Part shown: positions 31,059-42,295 of the stretch, one piece after another
Position numbering within the stretch: position 1 is the stretch's first letter
Layout of the letters: each line of letters opens with the position of its first letter
Source: Microbulbifer sp. MI-G
Lineage (GTDB): Bacteria > Pseudomonadota > Gammaproteobacteria > Pseudomonadales > Cellvibrionaceae
NCBI RefSeq assembly: GCF_030440425.1
Contig: NZ_CP098023.1
Location: forward strand, 2,655,501 to 2,719,500
Direction: 5' to 3'
Length of the DNA: 64,000 nt
Notes under the pieces: generated by a model
What the model was told of the DNA's origin: nothing
The model's database searches: none
What the model saw: only the letters and a program-made list of their open reading frames with translations
Position numbers and translations under genes: made by a program

Positions 31059-31673
31059 ATGGCCCAGCCCCTGATACTCGCCTCAAGTTCTCCCTATCGA
31101 AGGGCCCTGCTCAGGCAACTGCAACTCCCTTTCCAGTACGCCGCCCCCTTAACTGATGAGGAGACGAAACCCGGGGAGAACGCTGGCACCCGGGCCCTGC
31201 GCCTCGCCGAAGAGAAAGCCCGCGCCCTGGCCTGCACATATCCGCAGGCCCTGATTATTGGAGCGGACCAAGTGGCCGAATGCAGCGGCCACATCCTCCA
31301 CAAACCGGGCTCCCGGGAGCGCGCCATAGCGCAATTGGGCACCTGCGCCGGCAAACGAGCCACTTTCCATACAGGCTTGTCTGTCCTCGACAGCGCAAGC
31401 GGCAGGCAATCGACCTGCCTAGAAACCTATACGGTCTATTTTCGCCCACTCAGCAAAGCACAGATTGAACGCTACGTGGAACTGGAGAAACCTTACGACT
31501 GCGCGGGCGCATTCAAAGTGGAGGGACTGGGGATTACGCTATTTGAAAAGCTGGAAGGTACCGACATCAATACCCTGGTGGGCCTCCCGCTGATCCGTCT
31601 AACAGACCTGTTGTGCGAGCACGGTATGGACCCACTGGCACCGCCTCTCAAGACACCAGGGGCGGCCAGCTGA
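31059..31673 (+). CDS. Maf-like nucleotide pyrophosphatase (YceF subfamily)
   Basis: A house-cleaning enzyme that hydrolyses non-canonical nucleotides; the YceF group prefers m7GTP. 204 residues. ASSSPYRRALL at residues 8-18 and IIGADQVAE (catalytic Asp) near residue 68 are conserved, and KPYDCAGAFKVEG is the substrate segment. Divergent from yceD, as in E. coli (yceF-yceD). Its end overlaps the convergent HAD phosphatase gene by 26 bp. Confidence 0.92.
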   Translation: MAQPLILASSSPYRRALLRQLQLPFQYAAPLTDEETKPGENAGTRALRLAEEKARALACTYPQALIIGADQVAECSGHILHKPGSRERAIAQLGTCAGKRATFHTGLSVLDSASGRQSTCLETYTVYFRPLSKAQIERYVELEKPYDCAGAFKVEGLGITLFEKLEGTDINTLVGLPLIRLTDLLCEHGMDPLAPPLKTPGAAS

Positions 31674-32292
31674 GCAACTCGGTGAAGCGGTGGATAATGG
31701 CTTTGGGGCCACATTCCCGCAAACGCGCCGGACAATGTACACCGTAGCTGACCCCGACGGAGGGCATGCCTACCGCCGCCGCCATCTCCAGATCGTACAC
31801 TGTATCTCCCACCATGACCGCCTGTCCAGCGGAGCGGCCTGTCTCCCGCAGCAGTTCCCGCAGCATCCTCGGATCAGGTTTGGAGGCCGTCTCGTCTGCG
31901 CAGCGGCTCGCTGCAAACAGGTGCCCCAGACCATGCTGCTCAAACTCGCGATTGAGGCCGCGGCGGCTTTTGCCCGTGGCCACTGCCAGCTGATGTCCAG
32001 TGCAACGCAATTGATCCAGGGTATTCAACACCCCGTCAAACAGCGGCAGGGGCTCGGCCCGGGCAGCCAACCACTCCTCGGAATACAATTGACGCAGCGC
32101 CTGTTTTTCCTTAACACCGGCATCGGGCAACAGTGCCTCCACCGCCTCCGGCAACCCGAGCCCGATAATATCGCTCACCGCCTCTGCAGCAAGCACTGGA
32201 AGCCCCACCCGCTCAGCAGCGCGCTGCATGCACCCCACGATACGGGACTCGGAATTACAGACAGTGCCATCCCAGTCGAGAATAACCAGCAT
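31648..32292 (-). CDS. HAD-superfamily phosphatase, Gph-like
   Basis: 214 residues. The nucleophile motif LDWDGTVCNSE starts near residue 5, the Lys is in TASKPDP, and VMVGDTVYDLEMA provides the last acidic pair, with an alpha-helical type-1 cap between. This gene neighbours rluC in Pseudomonas and relatives, where it is annotated as HAD-IA hydrolase or phosphoglycolate phosphatase. The substrate is not certain. Its ATG shares one base with the rluC stop; the 3' end overlaps the Maf gene. Confidence 0.9.
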   Translation of the reverse strand: MLVILDWDGTVCNSESRIVGCMQRAAERVGLPVLAAEAVSDIIGLGLPEAVEALLPDAGVKEKQALRQLYSEEWLAARAEPLPLFDGVLNTLDQLRCTGHQLAVATGKSRRGLNREFEQHGLGHLFAASRCADETASKPDPRMLRELLRETGRSAGQAVMVGDTVYDLEMAAAVGMPSVGVSYGVHCPARLRECGPKAIIHRFTELLSWPPLVS

Positions 32293-33293
32293 CAGCCCAT
32301 TTCCTCGCGCAATCTCTTCAGCAGTGCCCCCAGTTCATCGGGTAACGGCGCCGCCACAACTACCTTTTCCCCATCGGGGAGCTGACAACCCACAGAGGCG
32401 GAATGCAGAAAGAGACGCTTGAGGCCCAGGCTGCGAAACCTTCGGTTCACGTCATCTGGTGTGTACTTGTCATCACCTGCCAGTGGACAACCGACAAACT
32501 GCGCATGTACCCGGATCTGATGAGTGCGACCCGTCACCGGTTTTACCGCAAGCAGGGTCGCCGCCCGAAAGCGCTCCAGCACCTGAAACCGGCTCACAGA
32601 GGGTTTGCCGTCGGGATGAACGGATACCATCCGTTCGCCGCTCTTAAGAGTATTCTTGCGCAGGCAGGCCTCTACTACCCGCCGGCTGCGCGGCCATTTA
32701 CCCGCAGCCAGCGCCAAATACGATTTATCCACGCGACCACTGCGCAGATCAGCCTGCACATGCTGCAGCACTGCGCGTTTGCGCGCCACCATGATCGCAC
32801 CACTGGTATCCCGGTCCAGGCGGTGTACCAGCTCAATAAAGGGGCTTTGCGGATAGATCTGGCGCAGCACCTCAATAAGCCCGAGCCGTATACCGCTGCC
32901 GCCATGCACCGCCAAACCCACAGGCTTGTTGATAACCAACAGCCCATTGTCATCGTAGAGAATCGACGCTTTCACCAGCTGACGCAGTGATGCCCCCGCC
33001 AGCGGGGCAGGCGCTGTGTCGGCCACGCGTAGTGGCGGCACGCGCACCACATCACCCGTCTTTAGCTTGTATTCCGCTTTCACACGCCCTTTGTTTACTC
33101 TGACCTCCCCCTTGCGCAGGATTCGGTAGATCCTTGAACGGGGCACCCCCTTGAGGCGTGCCAGAAGGAAGTTATCGATCCGTTGCCCCGCCAGCTCAAG
33201 CGGCACAGTCAAAAATTGCACGCCACCAGAGGGAGTCCAGGTACCAGAGGAATTGTCGGCCGCAGCCAACTTAAAGGAGGGTGTACTTCGCAT
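32292..33293 (-). CDS. rluC: 23S rRNA pseudouridine synthase RluC
   Basis: Makes pseudouridine at positions 955, 2504 and 2580 of 23S rRNA (E. coli numbering). An N-terminal S4 domain (IDNFLLARLKGVPRSRIYRI) is followed by the RluA-type catalytic domain with VHRLDRDTSGAIMV, in which the second Asp is catalytic. 333 residues from the ATG at 33,293; the frame is open to 33,392, but the extra 33 residues look non-conserved. No start has a convincing Shine-Dalgarno, so the exact N-terminus is uncertain. Divergent from rne, as in E. coli. Confidence 0.93.
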   Translation of the reverse strand: MRSTPSFKLAAADNSSGTWTPSGGVQFLTVPLELAGQRIDNFLLARLKGVPRSRIYRILRKGEVRVNKGRVKAEYKLKTGDVVRVPPLRVADTAPAPLAGASLRQLVKASILYDDNGLLVINKPVGLAVHGGSGIRLGLIEVLRQIYPQSPFIELVHRLDRDTSGAIMVARKRAVLQHVQADLRSGRVDKSYLALAAGKWPRSRRVVEACLRKNTLKSGERMVSVHPDGKPSVSRFQVLERFRAATLLAVKPVTGRTHQIRVHAQFVGCPLAGDDKYTPDDVNRRFRSLGLKRLFLHSASVGCQLPDGEKVVVAAPLPDELGALLKRLREEMG

Positions 33294-34094
33294 GGCAGGC
33301 ATCATAGCGTTGCAACTGGGACAATTGAAGCACTCTTCTGTCCATGCTATATTCAGGCAGACCGGATTCGGCAGGTTTTCGACTGTTGGCATCTTGCCAC
33401 TGTAAAAAACAGCTCTGTTTTCAAAGAAAATATCGCCGTTCGGCCGGTGCGCGGAAATGCCGCGTTATCGATAACAACCCAGCCGGTGAGGCGTTACCCA
33501 GCATTGCAAACCCCTGGGGCCTCATCGTAAGTAACAACCCGCAGTTGCGCGGGTATTTATCGCGAAGGTAAGACGGGCCGTGACCCGCAGCGCTTGAAAG
33601 GACGACTCATTAACTTGCGTCCCATTCTGTAGCAGATAACGCCAGCGACCGCACTGGCTACCCGGGTTTCTCCGCTTACGCAGACCCGGCGCACAAAATA
33701 TAGAACTGCTGGTCTCGGTCAAAAGCCGCGCTACACAACCAGCAATGTTGACGCAAACCTTGCCACCCCGCCTGAAACTGACCGACGGGTGGCACCCGAC
33801 CCAGCCATGCAAGCCCATGGTACGGGTACCGGGCAGTACTCACAGAAAGTACTGAAGGAAAAATGGTACAGAAGGTACCAATGGATCACGTGGCAGCAGT
33901 GCGTATCCAGAGTTTTTGCAGTGCCAGAAAGGGTGCACACTGGTTTCAATCAGCCGCACAGATCGAATCAGCGGCAGAGCATAGTGCCACCCTTGTCCCT
34001 GCCCCGCCATCTGGTCCTCTCCTCTTGGCGGCCCACAAGCAAGCCTGTGAACAGCGGTTGTCCTCCTTTGCGTAACGCAAGGAAAACGACACGC
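33294..34094 (+). promoter_or_regulatory. Long leader region of rne (about 800 nt)
   Basis: No gene is supported between the divergent rluC and rne. The E. coli rne mRNA has a 361-nt structured leader through which RNase E controls its own message, so a similar role is likely. Visible hairpins include CCCGC/GCGGG at 33,538-33,553. The rne frame is open from 33,789, but the added codons lack similarity to RNase E. Confidence 0.55.
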
Positions 34095-37049
34095 ATGAAG
34101 AGAATGCTAATCAACGCAACCCAGCCAGAGGAGTTGCGTGTTGCCCTGGTAGACGGCCAGTGGCTCTACGATCTGGACATTGAAAACCGTACCCGCCAGC
34201 AGAAAAAAGCCAATATCTACAAAGGCAAGATCACCCGTGTGGAGCCTTCCCTGGAAGCTGCCTTTGTCGATTACGGCGAAGAGCGCCACGGCTTCCTTCC
34301 ACTAAAGGAAATCTCCCGCGAGTACTTCCTCAAGCACGAAGGCCGCATCAAGATCAAGGATGTGGTTAAGGAGGGCATGGAAGTCATTGTACAGGTAGAT
34401 AAGGAAGAGCGCGGCAACAAGGGCGCAGCGCTCACCACCTTTATCAGCCTTGCCGGGCGCTATCTGGTGCTCATGCCAAACAACCCCCGCGCCGGTGGTA
34501 TTTCCCGGCGCATTGAAGGTGATGAGCGCTCTGAGTTGCGCGATGCCCTGGCCAGCGTGGAAGTCCCTTCGGGCATGGGTATTATCGTGCGCACCGCTGG
34601 TGTCGGCCGCAGCAGTGATGAACTGCAGTGGGACCTGAACTACCTGCTGAAGCTGTGGGCAGCGATCAAAGAGGAAGCCGACTCCTCCAAGGCGCCACAC
34701 TTCCTATTTCAGGAAAGCAACGTCATTATCCGCGCAATTCGTGACTACATGCGCGACGATATCGGCGAAGTGATTGTCGATGACAAAGGCGCTTACCAAT
34801 TGGCAGCGGAATTCGCCCGCCAGGTCATGCCCCACTATACCAGCAAGGTAAAGTACTACGAAGATGCTATCCCGCTGTTCAACCGCTACCAAATCGAAAG
34901 CCAGATAGAAACCGCCTTTGAACGGGAAGTAAAGCTGCCCTCTGGTGGCTCCATCGTGATTGATGTCACAGAAGCGCTCGTATCTATCGATATCAATTCC
35001 TCCCGCGCAACCAAAGGGGGAGATATTGAGGAGACTGCCCGCAATATCAACCTGGAAGCGGCAGATGAAATTGCCCGCCAATTGCGCCTGCGCGATATGG
35101 GGGGCCTGGTTGTTATCGACTTTATCGATATGCAGAGCAAATCCAACCAGCGCGAAGTGGAAAAGCGCATGGAGAAGGCCCTAAGCATGGACCGCGCCCG
35201 GGTCCAGGTTGGCCGAATCTCCCGCTTTGGCCTGCTGGAAATGTCCCGCCAGCGCCTGCGCCCCTCTCTGGGTGAGACCACTTTCCGGATCTGCCCCCGC
35301 TGCAGCGGTCAGGGCACCATTCGCGGCACAAAATCCCTGGCGCTCTCCATTTTGCGCCTGGTGGAAGAAGAGGCCAAGAAAGAGCGCAGTGCAGAGATTC
35401 GTGCGATCACGCCAGTCAATGTCGCCACATATCTGCTCAACGAAAAGCGCAAAACCATTTCGCAGATCGAATCCCGAAATAATACCCGTGTCGTTGTCGT
35501 GCCCAGTGCGGAACTCGAAACTCCACACTTTGAAGTGCAGCGCCTGCGCGATGACGACACGGCCACTCCGGAAACCTCCTATAAAATTTCCGGCACTGTC
35601 GAAGAGGTCGCTACCAGAAAAGAGGAGAAGCCCCAGCGCACAGCGGTTCAACCCGCTGTACAGCAGATCGCACATACCGCTCCGGCACCCACCCCGGAAC
35701 AAAAGCTCGAACCCGGTCTGCTCAGCCGTTTGATTAACGCCATTGCCTCTCTCTTCTCAAGCGGGGAAAAAGCGTCTGACAAACACAAAAAATCCAAACA
35801 TCGCAGCAAAGGTTACCAGCGCAATCGCAATCAGCGCGGTGGCCGCAGCAACCGCAATGGGCGTCCCGCACGCCGCAAGGATGACCGCCGCGAGGACACC
35901 AGACAAGAAGACAAACGCCAGGGGAAGCAAACCGAGGAATCCGAGACCGGTTCAGGGCGGGGCGATGGCCAACGCCGACGCCGTCGCCGTCGCAGCCACG
36001 ACAACCGTGGCCAAGACGACAACCGCTCTACAATTACTGATACCAAAGCTGAGCAGGCTGGTGAAGCCACGGGGCAACAACAGAAGCCGGCACGCCGCCC
36101 AAGCAATGTTCGCGGACGCCCGCAGGCACGCCGCCGCGGCCGCCGTGGAGAAGTTGCCACAGCCGCAACCCAAGGCCAGGAAGAACTGAACCGCGAAATC
36201 AATGAAGCCATTGACGAAGCGGAAGGTGAAGCCAAAAAGTCACAAGCCATTGCCAATAAAAACCGCAGTGCAGCGCCGCCTGCAGCCCAGGAAACCAGAT
36301 CCAGGAGGCGGCACGAGCGCCAGCCCAAGACATCAAAACCCGCACCTCAAACAGAGCAAGTTGCGCAGGTAGCAGAGGTTTCAACAAGCCCTCACTTGAT
36401 GGAACAACCTGAACCCACAGCAATACAAAGTGATACCGCCAGAGGAAATAGAGCCAAGGCCGAAACGGCATCTACACTCGCAGAACCGACGATCACTATT
36501 GATACCGAAAAGCAACCGATCCCGGCAGCATCTGAGGAGCCGTCTGTTGCCAACCCAATGGCAGAAGCACAGGCTCCCGGCAAAGTGGAAATAGACACTG
36601 CTGTTGAGAAAGCGGTTGCCGAAACACCAATAACAGATCCCTCTCCGCTGGAGAATGCTTCTGCTATTGAGCCGGTGGATGTCGAAGAGATTGCCTTAAA
36701 AGAAGCCAATGACGCCGCTTTGTGGGAACAGCGCGATGCGGGCGACGGCGCCCAGGAAGCCGTGTTGGCCGCGGAAGCTGCGGCATCGGAAAAAGCACCC
36801 TCCCCAGCACTGCAGGGCCGCGCCGGTAATGATCCCCGGATCAACCCCAAGCCGCTGCACGAGCTTTCGATTGTCACAGAACACCATAAAATGGGTCTAC
36901 AGCAGCCGCTGGACACAGATCAGCCCGCTGCCGTCGAGCACAGCCCGCGCACCCTGCCCCGCCCCACCAATGATCCCCGTGTGAGCCAAGGGGAAGCGCA
37001 GAATCATGCCGATACCGACATCGGCCGCAACTCAGCAGAGGCCAGCTGA
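34095..37049 (+). CDS. rne: Ribonuclease E
   Basis: The principal endonuclease for mRNA decay and rRNA/tRNA processing, and the degradosome scaffold. 984 residues. [20 protein letters not shown] is the conserved start. The S1 domain is at about 35-125; catalytic Asp residues are in [15 protein letters not shown] and [11 protein letters not shown]; the zinc-link [11 protein letters not shown] is near residue 400. The last 480 residues are disordered: a basic Arg-rich block (about 565-700, [18 protein letters not shown]) for RNA binding, then an acidic and Ala/Glu-rich tail. I chose the ATG at 34,095, which matches homologues. A stem-loop terminator follows the stop by 11 bp. Confidence 0.97.
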   Translation: MKRMLINATQPEELRVALVDGQWLYDLDIENRTRQQKKANIYKGKITRVEPSLEAAFVDYGEERHGFLPLKEISREYFLKHEGRIKIKDVVKEGMEVIVQVDKEERGNKGAALTTFISLAGRYLVLMPNNPRAGGISRRIEGDERSELRDALASVEVPSGMGIIVRTAGVGRSSDELQWDLNYLLKLWAAIKEEADSSKAPHFLFQESNVIIRAIRDYMRDDIGEVIVDDKGAYQLAAEFARQVMPHYTSKVKYYEDAIPLFNRYQIESQIETAFEREVKLPSGGSIVIDVTEALVSIDINSSRATKGGDIEETARNINLEAADEIARQLRLRDMGGLVVIDFIDMQSKSNQREVEKRMEKALSMDRARVQVGRISRFGLLEMSRQRLRPSLGETTFRICPRCSGQGTIRGTKSLALSILRLVEEEAKKERSAEIRAITPVNVATYLLNEKRKTISQIESRNNTRVVVVPSAELETPHFEVQRLRDDDTATPETSYKISGTVEEVATRKEEKPQRTAVQPAVQQIAHTAPAPTPEQKLEPGLLSRLINAIASLFSSGEKASDKHKKSKHRSKGYQRNRNQRGGRSNRNGRPARRKDDRREDTRQEDKRQGKQTEESETGSGRGDGQRRRRRRRSHDNRGQDDNRSTITDTKAEQAGEATGQQQKPARRPSNVRGRPQARRRGRRGEVATAATQGQEELNREINEAIDEAEGEAKKSQAIANKNRSAAPPAAQETRSRRRHERQPKTSKPAPQTEQVAQVAEVSTSPHLMEQPEPTAIQSDTARGNRAKAETASTLAEPTITIDTEKQPIPAASEEPSVANPMAEAQAPGKVEIDTAVEKAVAETPITDPSPLENASAIEPVDVEEIALKEANDAALWEQRDAGDGAQEAVLAAEAAASEKAPSPALQGRAGNDPRINPKPLHELSIVTEHHKMGLQQPLDTDQPAAVEHSPRTLPRPTNDPRVSQGEAQNHADTDIGRNSAEAS

Positions 37050-37060
37050 GCACACAGGGT

Positions 37061-37090
37061 AAAAGCCACCTGCCCCTGGAGGTGGCTTTT
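37061..37090 (+). terminator. Rho-independent terminator of rne
   Basis: AAAAGCCACCT and AGGTGGCTTTT are perfect 11-bp arms around an 8-nt loop. The A/T ends allow function in both directions. Confidence 0.88.
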
Positions 37091-37169
37091 ACCCGTGCAA
37101 CGCTGTGGCAAAAACTGTCCAACAAATCGTCTAACTTATTGAACTATTTGAAAAAATTTATAATGATGC

Positions 37170-37197
37170 TTGTATCCAGCCAGGAGCCAGGTATAAT
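37170..37197 (+). promoter_or_regulatory. Promoter of tRNA-Ser
   Basis: TTGTAT (37,170-37,175), 16-bp spacer, and TATAAT (37,192-37,197), followed by a CCCGGGC GC-rich discriminator, which is usual for stringently controlled stable-RNA promoters. The mature tRNA begins 15 bp after the -10. A second TATAAT lies at 37,159-37,164. Confidence 0.65.
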
Positions 37198-37211
37198 CCC
37201 GGGCACAAATT

Positions 37212-37299
37212 GGTGGGGTGGCTGAGTGGTCGAAAGCGGCGGTCTTGAAAACCGTTGACTGTAACAGGTCCCAGGGTTCGAATCCCTGCCCCACCGCCA
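37212..37299 (+). tRNA. tRNA-Ser (anticodon UGA)
   Basis: 88 nt including the encoded CCA. Acceptor arms GGTGGGG (37,212-37,218) and CCCCACC (37,289-37,295) pair perfectly. The anticodon loop CTTGAAA places TGA at 37,246-37,248; a long variable arm and GGTTCGAATCC T-loop complete a class II serine tRNA. It marks the left border of the accessory island. Confidence 0.97.
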
Positions 37300-37340
37300 G
37301 TAAAAAATCTTTTAAATCATATAGTTAAAAGATGCAAAAA

Positions 37341-37373
37341 GGCGCAACCAAATATCTTGGTTGCGCCTTTTTT
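37341..37373 (+). terminator. Terminator after tRNA-Ser
   Basis: GGCGCAACCAA and TTGGTTGCGCC arms (11 bp, perfect) with a 5-nt loop followed by six T. A run of A before the stem makes it potentially bidirectional. Confidence 0.9.
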
Positions 37374-37548
37374 CATTGAGGTGTCAACACAAAAATATCT
37401 CTTACTGCCAGAGACGCGCAAAGTGCATGTGCATATAGCGCCCCTCCCCCGCTTCTCAGCCGATTTATTAGCAAGCAAAGCCGACTGAAAGAAAAAGAAG
37501 CCAGCTGCAGTAAGAAAAAGCAGAAGTGCCATTTGAAAAGGAGTTTAT

Positions 37549-38066
37549 ATGGCGGGCTATAAGCTAAACATGCGCGAGGAGCTAGAGCGCAGATATACCG
37601 AACTCAGGCGGCAATCAATCCAAATGGCTTATGAAGCACTGGGCCTGCCGGATACCCGCCTTGCACTTGTCGATAGCACTTCCTATGCCGCTTTCCAACA
37701 CTGGGAAAATCACCCTAACAGGAGGGTTAATTGGGACTGGCCTTCTTCTTGGATATGCTGGAAACTTAAATTCCCTAAACGATTTGAGGCTGCCACTTGG
37801 GCTGGCAATCGCTTGGTAGGCTTTGCCATGGGGCGCCCAACCTATCACGCTACAGGGCTAAGACTTGACTACATCGAGAAGTCACCAGAAGCAGGGGAGC
37901 CACATTTAGACCTAACTTATTTGGCCTATACGCCTATGCCACTCTTCTTGGTGCCACGCATGTGAAAATCATGCACCCCATAAATAGTGATGTCCGAGAT
38001 TACTATGAACACAAGGGGTTCCAGTACGACCCCAAAAGCGACAGCTGTATCCGGAGAATTATTTGA
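37549..38066 (+). pseudogene. GNAT-family N-acetyltransferase, frameshifted
   Basis: The first 130 codons run in one frame to about 37,930, where coding similarity moves to another frame: the first frame ends in a PMPLFLVPRM tail while the shifted frame continues AYATLLGATHVKIMHPINSD and then VRDYYEHKGFQYDP before TGA at 38,064. The segment GATHVKIMHP and the YYEHKGF near the end match the acetyl-CoA fold of GNAT enzymes. A single missing base near 37,930 restores the protein (about 171 residues). It has an AAGGAG site at 37,538. A sequencing error is possible. The substrate is unknown. The next small gene overlaps its stop codon by one base. Confidence 0.75.
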
Positions 38067-38281
38067 TGAATGACAAAATCAAAGACTTCAATACTGCTCA
38101 TGATGAGAGGCTCAAAGGGCTTTCCAAAGAAGAACGAGCAAAAGCTGGGCTAAAGAAGCTGGCTCAACAAATGAGAAAAGAGAAAGGCAAGATCAAAGAG
38201 CCTAAAGGCTTGGCGTCCGGCAAAAGTGACAAAGACAGAAAGATGATCATTGATCTCGATAAGGACCATGACAATGAGTAA
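38066..38281 (+). CDS. Small lysine-rich protein of unknown function
   Basis: 71 residues, about one quarter Lys, with many Asp and Glu; predicted helical, no signal or membrane segment. It begins MNDKIKDFNTAHDERLKGL. The ATG overlaps the TGA of the GNAT gene (TGATG), and its own end overlaps the next small ORF by eight bases, so the three were probably translated as one unit. I do not recognise a family. Confidence 0.55.
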   Translation: MNDKIKDFNTAHDERLKGLSKEERAKAGLKKLAQQMRKEKGKIKEPKGLASGKSDKDRKMIIDLDKDHDNE

Positions 38282-38361
38282 CAAGCCGCTAACTGTAGTG
38301 GTCTACTAAACCCGGACACCATTTTAGGTGGTAAAGTCGCCACCTGAGTTAGAGGTGTTCA

Positions 38362-39524
<1,163 letters not shown>

Positions 39525-40022
39525 CCACTACAAACCGACAAGGAAAAACAGTTCACTGTTCTACCTAATGAAGCAGACCCAAAGAGTTCATACACAAAGG
39601 CAAAGAAAGCAATCTCCAAGGCATTAGCTGAAGTAAAGAAAGGTAAAGGCACAAGATAACTGCCTGACCAGCGCTGCCATTACAAATCAAGCCAGAGCGC
39701 GCCAGCCCTAGCTGCAAAGATGCTCCTGTCGCCCTCTTCCCTTGTAGCCCGTACCAGTACTCTGAGGTTCTGATCAGTGAAAAATCTGTTCAAAGCGCTT
39801 CAATACCTTTCATTTTGTGAAATCTCCACTGGCTGTAGACCCCGCACCAGCTCAGGCCCTAGCCTCTTATGCCATTTCATCAACTAAAAGAGCGCCCAAA
39901 ACCGGCAGGCGTGGGGAGGAGTGACCTGCGGCCCTCTTCTCTGTGCAATTAACGATCAATTACGCATTATTGGTTTAATGGATCCTTTTCTAATTTTTGG
40001 GATCATATTGCATCCTAAAAGC

Positions 40023-40300
40023 CTATATTGGATTATCAATCGGAACACTTTCAGACCAGTAAAAATTAACAGGATTTTCATAATTATATTCTTCATAGCC
40101 CCCCTCTAGAGTAGCCAATTTGATTGACCATTGGATTTGAAAATGATTTTCTTTAACAGTGTGACTGTCATATTCATCTGACCTTAGTCGTATATGCAAG
40201 CATATAGAACCGACGCAGAGAATAGGAAGGATATCTACTTCAAACAAGGTGCTGTGCCCGATCTTAGACTTGGGAATGGGTATTCACAAAAATTGGACAG
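40023..40300 (-). CDS. Doubtful small AT-rich ORF, possibly a frameshifted gene
   Basis: Within an 826-bp stretch (39,661-40,486) that has no clear gene. The minus-strand frame reads protein-like (for example KENHFQIQWSIKLATLEGGY), with only a TTG start at 40,247 and an upstream stop. Another minus frame (40,235-40,429) also looks coding, and the two could be one gene broken near 40,290. No family recognised. Low confidence. Confidence 0.25.
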
Positions 40301-40486
40301 CCCAAGAGATGCGAAAAGGTCACTATTACCAGAAAATCTTGGGTTTAATTCATCGCAATTTTTATCTGGCACTATTTTTGTTCTCTTGGGTAATTGGAAA
40401 ACCTGGTTGATCTTTGCGTTGGCACTCAAAAGTAGAGCTCAGGTGAACAACGGAAAATATGGTTTATCGCGAGACAGTTCTTCCTG

Positions 40487-42100
40487 TCAAAGTGACTCCA
40501 AGCTCCAGCCTTGTTCAGTAGCAAGCAAGAAATCTGTTAGTTCGAGGTTTTCCAAAAATGAGTCATCATGCGATACTATTACCAACGTACCTTGGTAACT
40601 ACGCAACATGATTTCCAGTGCCTGTATCGAGGGTAAATCAAGGTGGTTGTTCGGTTCATCCAGCAACAGTAGCTGCGGTGGTGAATCGGCGTAGAGTATG
40701 CATGCTAGAGCCCCCTTTAGACGCTCTCCACCGCTCAGCGATCTGCTGGGTATTGCTATTTTCTGCGCATTAAGGCCTAGTTGCGCCAAACGCATGCGAA
40801 GATCCCCTTCGATAGCTTTACGATTGGCTAATTGTAGCTGTGCGAGTACCGTCTTATCCGGATCAAGATTCCCTAACTCCTGGTTGAGGTATGCATTCTC
40901 GGAGGTCACCTTGCATGACCCGGTCAAGGGCTTTAGTTGGCCCGAAAGCACACGAAGCAACGTGGATTTGCCACAACCGTTCGGGCCGACAACACCTATA
41001 CGCTGTTGCCCACTCAAGATCAGGCTGATGGCACGAGTTGATGTAGTTACGTAAGGTAGCTCTACGCGATCCAACTCTGCCACACGACGTTTTACGGATT
41101 GGGTGATTGCTATTGCATGCAGGATTATTTGTGACTCATCTTCAACTTGCTGCGCTGCTTCGCGCACATGTTGGTTTAGTTGCGCTCGAATAGCGGCGTG
41201 TTTCTTACACAACTTGCCTGACGATGTTTCGCAACGCTCTTTTTGTCGATCCAGCAAGCTCTTAGCTTGGTTGGCTATTTTACCTTGTCGATAGCCCCGT
41301 GCTTGGCGTCGCTCTTGGCGTTCACGCTGCTTCCGCGCAGCTTGCTCCTGACGCTGGCGTTCAAGCTTGCGCTCATTGAGATTCTGTAGGGCATGCTGCC
41401 GCTCGTGTGCCTTAGCCTCGGCATAAAATGAGTAGTTTCCCCCGTAGCTGTGCAGTCCCTGAGATGATAATTCCACGATGCGTTCCATGACTTCCAGCAA
41501 TTGCCGATCATGACTGACCACAATCAGCCCGTGCGGCCACCGTTGTAGTTGTTCGATCAGTGCTTGACGATTCGGTCTGTCGAGATGATTGCTCGGCTCA
41601 TCAAGAATCAAGAAGTCTGCATCCGAGAGCGTGGCACCAATCAGGGAAACTCGCACCGCCTCACCGCCGCTCAGAATGCCGGCAGGTGTATCTGCCACAA
41701 GGTGGCCCAAGTTGTTGTGTTCAAGCTCATATTGAAGTCGCTGGTGTATGTCCCAGTCATCCCCTACGGCATCGAAATCCTCCGATGCCGTACTGCCAGA
41801 CTCGATCCGTGCTAGTGCATCCAGTGTACGCTTTACTCCCACCAAGTCGGCCACTGTAGAACCATCAGGATATATCACTTGCTGGGCAAGATAATACACG
41901 CTGCCGGAACATTGACAGTACCCGGAGGTTGGTTGTAACAACCTAGCCAGTATGCGTGCCAGCAAAGTTTTTCCCACACCATTACGTCCAACCAACCCCG
42001 TTGAGCGCAGGTCAAACAGTTCATTAAGGTCGGAAAAAAGAGTTCTGCCGTCTGGCAGCACGTGAGACACGTCTTTTAGTACGAGATGGGTATTTGTCAT
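40487..42100 (-). CDS. ABC-F family ATPase
   Basis: A soluble protein with two ABC domains and no membrane part. Domain 1: Walker A GRNGVGKT (about residue 38), LSGGEAVRVS, FLILDEPSNHLD. Domain 2: GPNGCGKST (about 374), SLSGGERLKGA, LLLLDEPNNHLD. Between them is a charged Arg/Gln-rich coiled-coil linker (about 230-320). ABC-F proteins act on ribosomes in translation or confer ribosome-protection antibiotic resistance. At 537 residues it is of Uup/YheS size. It is not next to core genes but among mobile fragments, so an acquired role is plausible. The subgroup cannot be fixed by eye. Confidence 0.88.
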   Translation of the reverse strand: MTNTHLVLKDVSHVLPDGRTLFSDLNELFDLRSTGLVGRNGVGKTLLARILARLLQPTSGYCQCSGSVYYLAQQVIYPDGSTVADLVGVKRTLDALARIESGSTASEDFDAVGDDWDIHQRLQYELEHNNLGHLVADTPAGILSGGEAVRVSLIGATLSDADFLILDEPSNHLDRPNRQALIEQLQRWPHGLIVVSHDRQLLEVMERIVELSSQGLHSYGGNYSFYAEAKAHERQHALQNLNERKLERQRQEQAARKQRERQERRQARGYRQGKIANQAKSLLDRQKERCETSSGKLCKKHAAIRAQLNQHVREAAQQVEDESQIILHAIAITQSVKRRVAELDRVELPYVTTSTRAISLILSGQQRIGVVGPNGCGKSTLLRVLSGQLKPLTGSCKVTSENAYLNQELGNLDPDKTVLAQLQLANRKAIEGDLRMRLAQLGLNAQKIAIPSRSLSGGERLKGALACILYADSPPQLLLLDEPNNHLDLPSIQALEIMLRSYQGTLVIVSHDDSFLENLELTDFLLATEQGWSLESL

Positions 42101-42295
42101 GGGCTATTTCCAAGATGCCAAGTACTCCCCCTGCTACTGGGGGCTGGTGGAGACTGGCCGTTATAACAACGGCGGCATCAATAGCGCATTGGACAAATAC
42201 CTCATATTGAAGGGAGCTGGCGAAAGATCATACAAGAATTTACAAAATTGGACAATGCAAGAAATTCAACTAATTGAACCATCGTACTCAGATCT

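Noticed and set aside
33306..33392. N-terminal extension of RluC with several cysteines
   Set aside because: Although it reads CFNCPSCNAM like a zinc finger, RluC homologues lack it and no ribosome site supports it.
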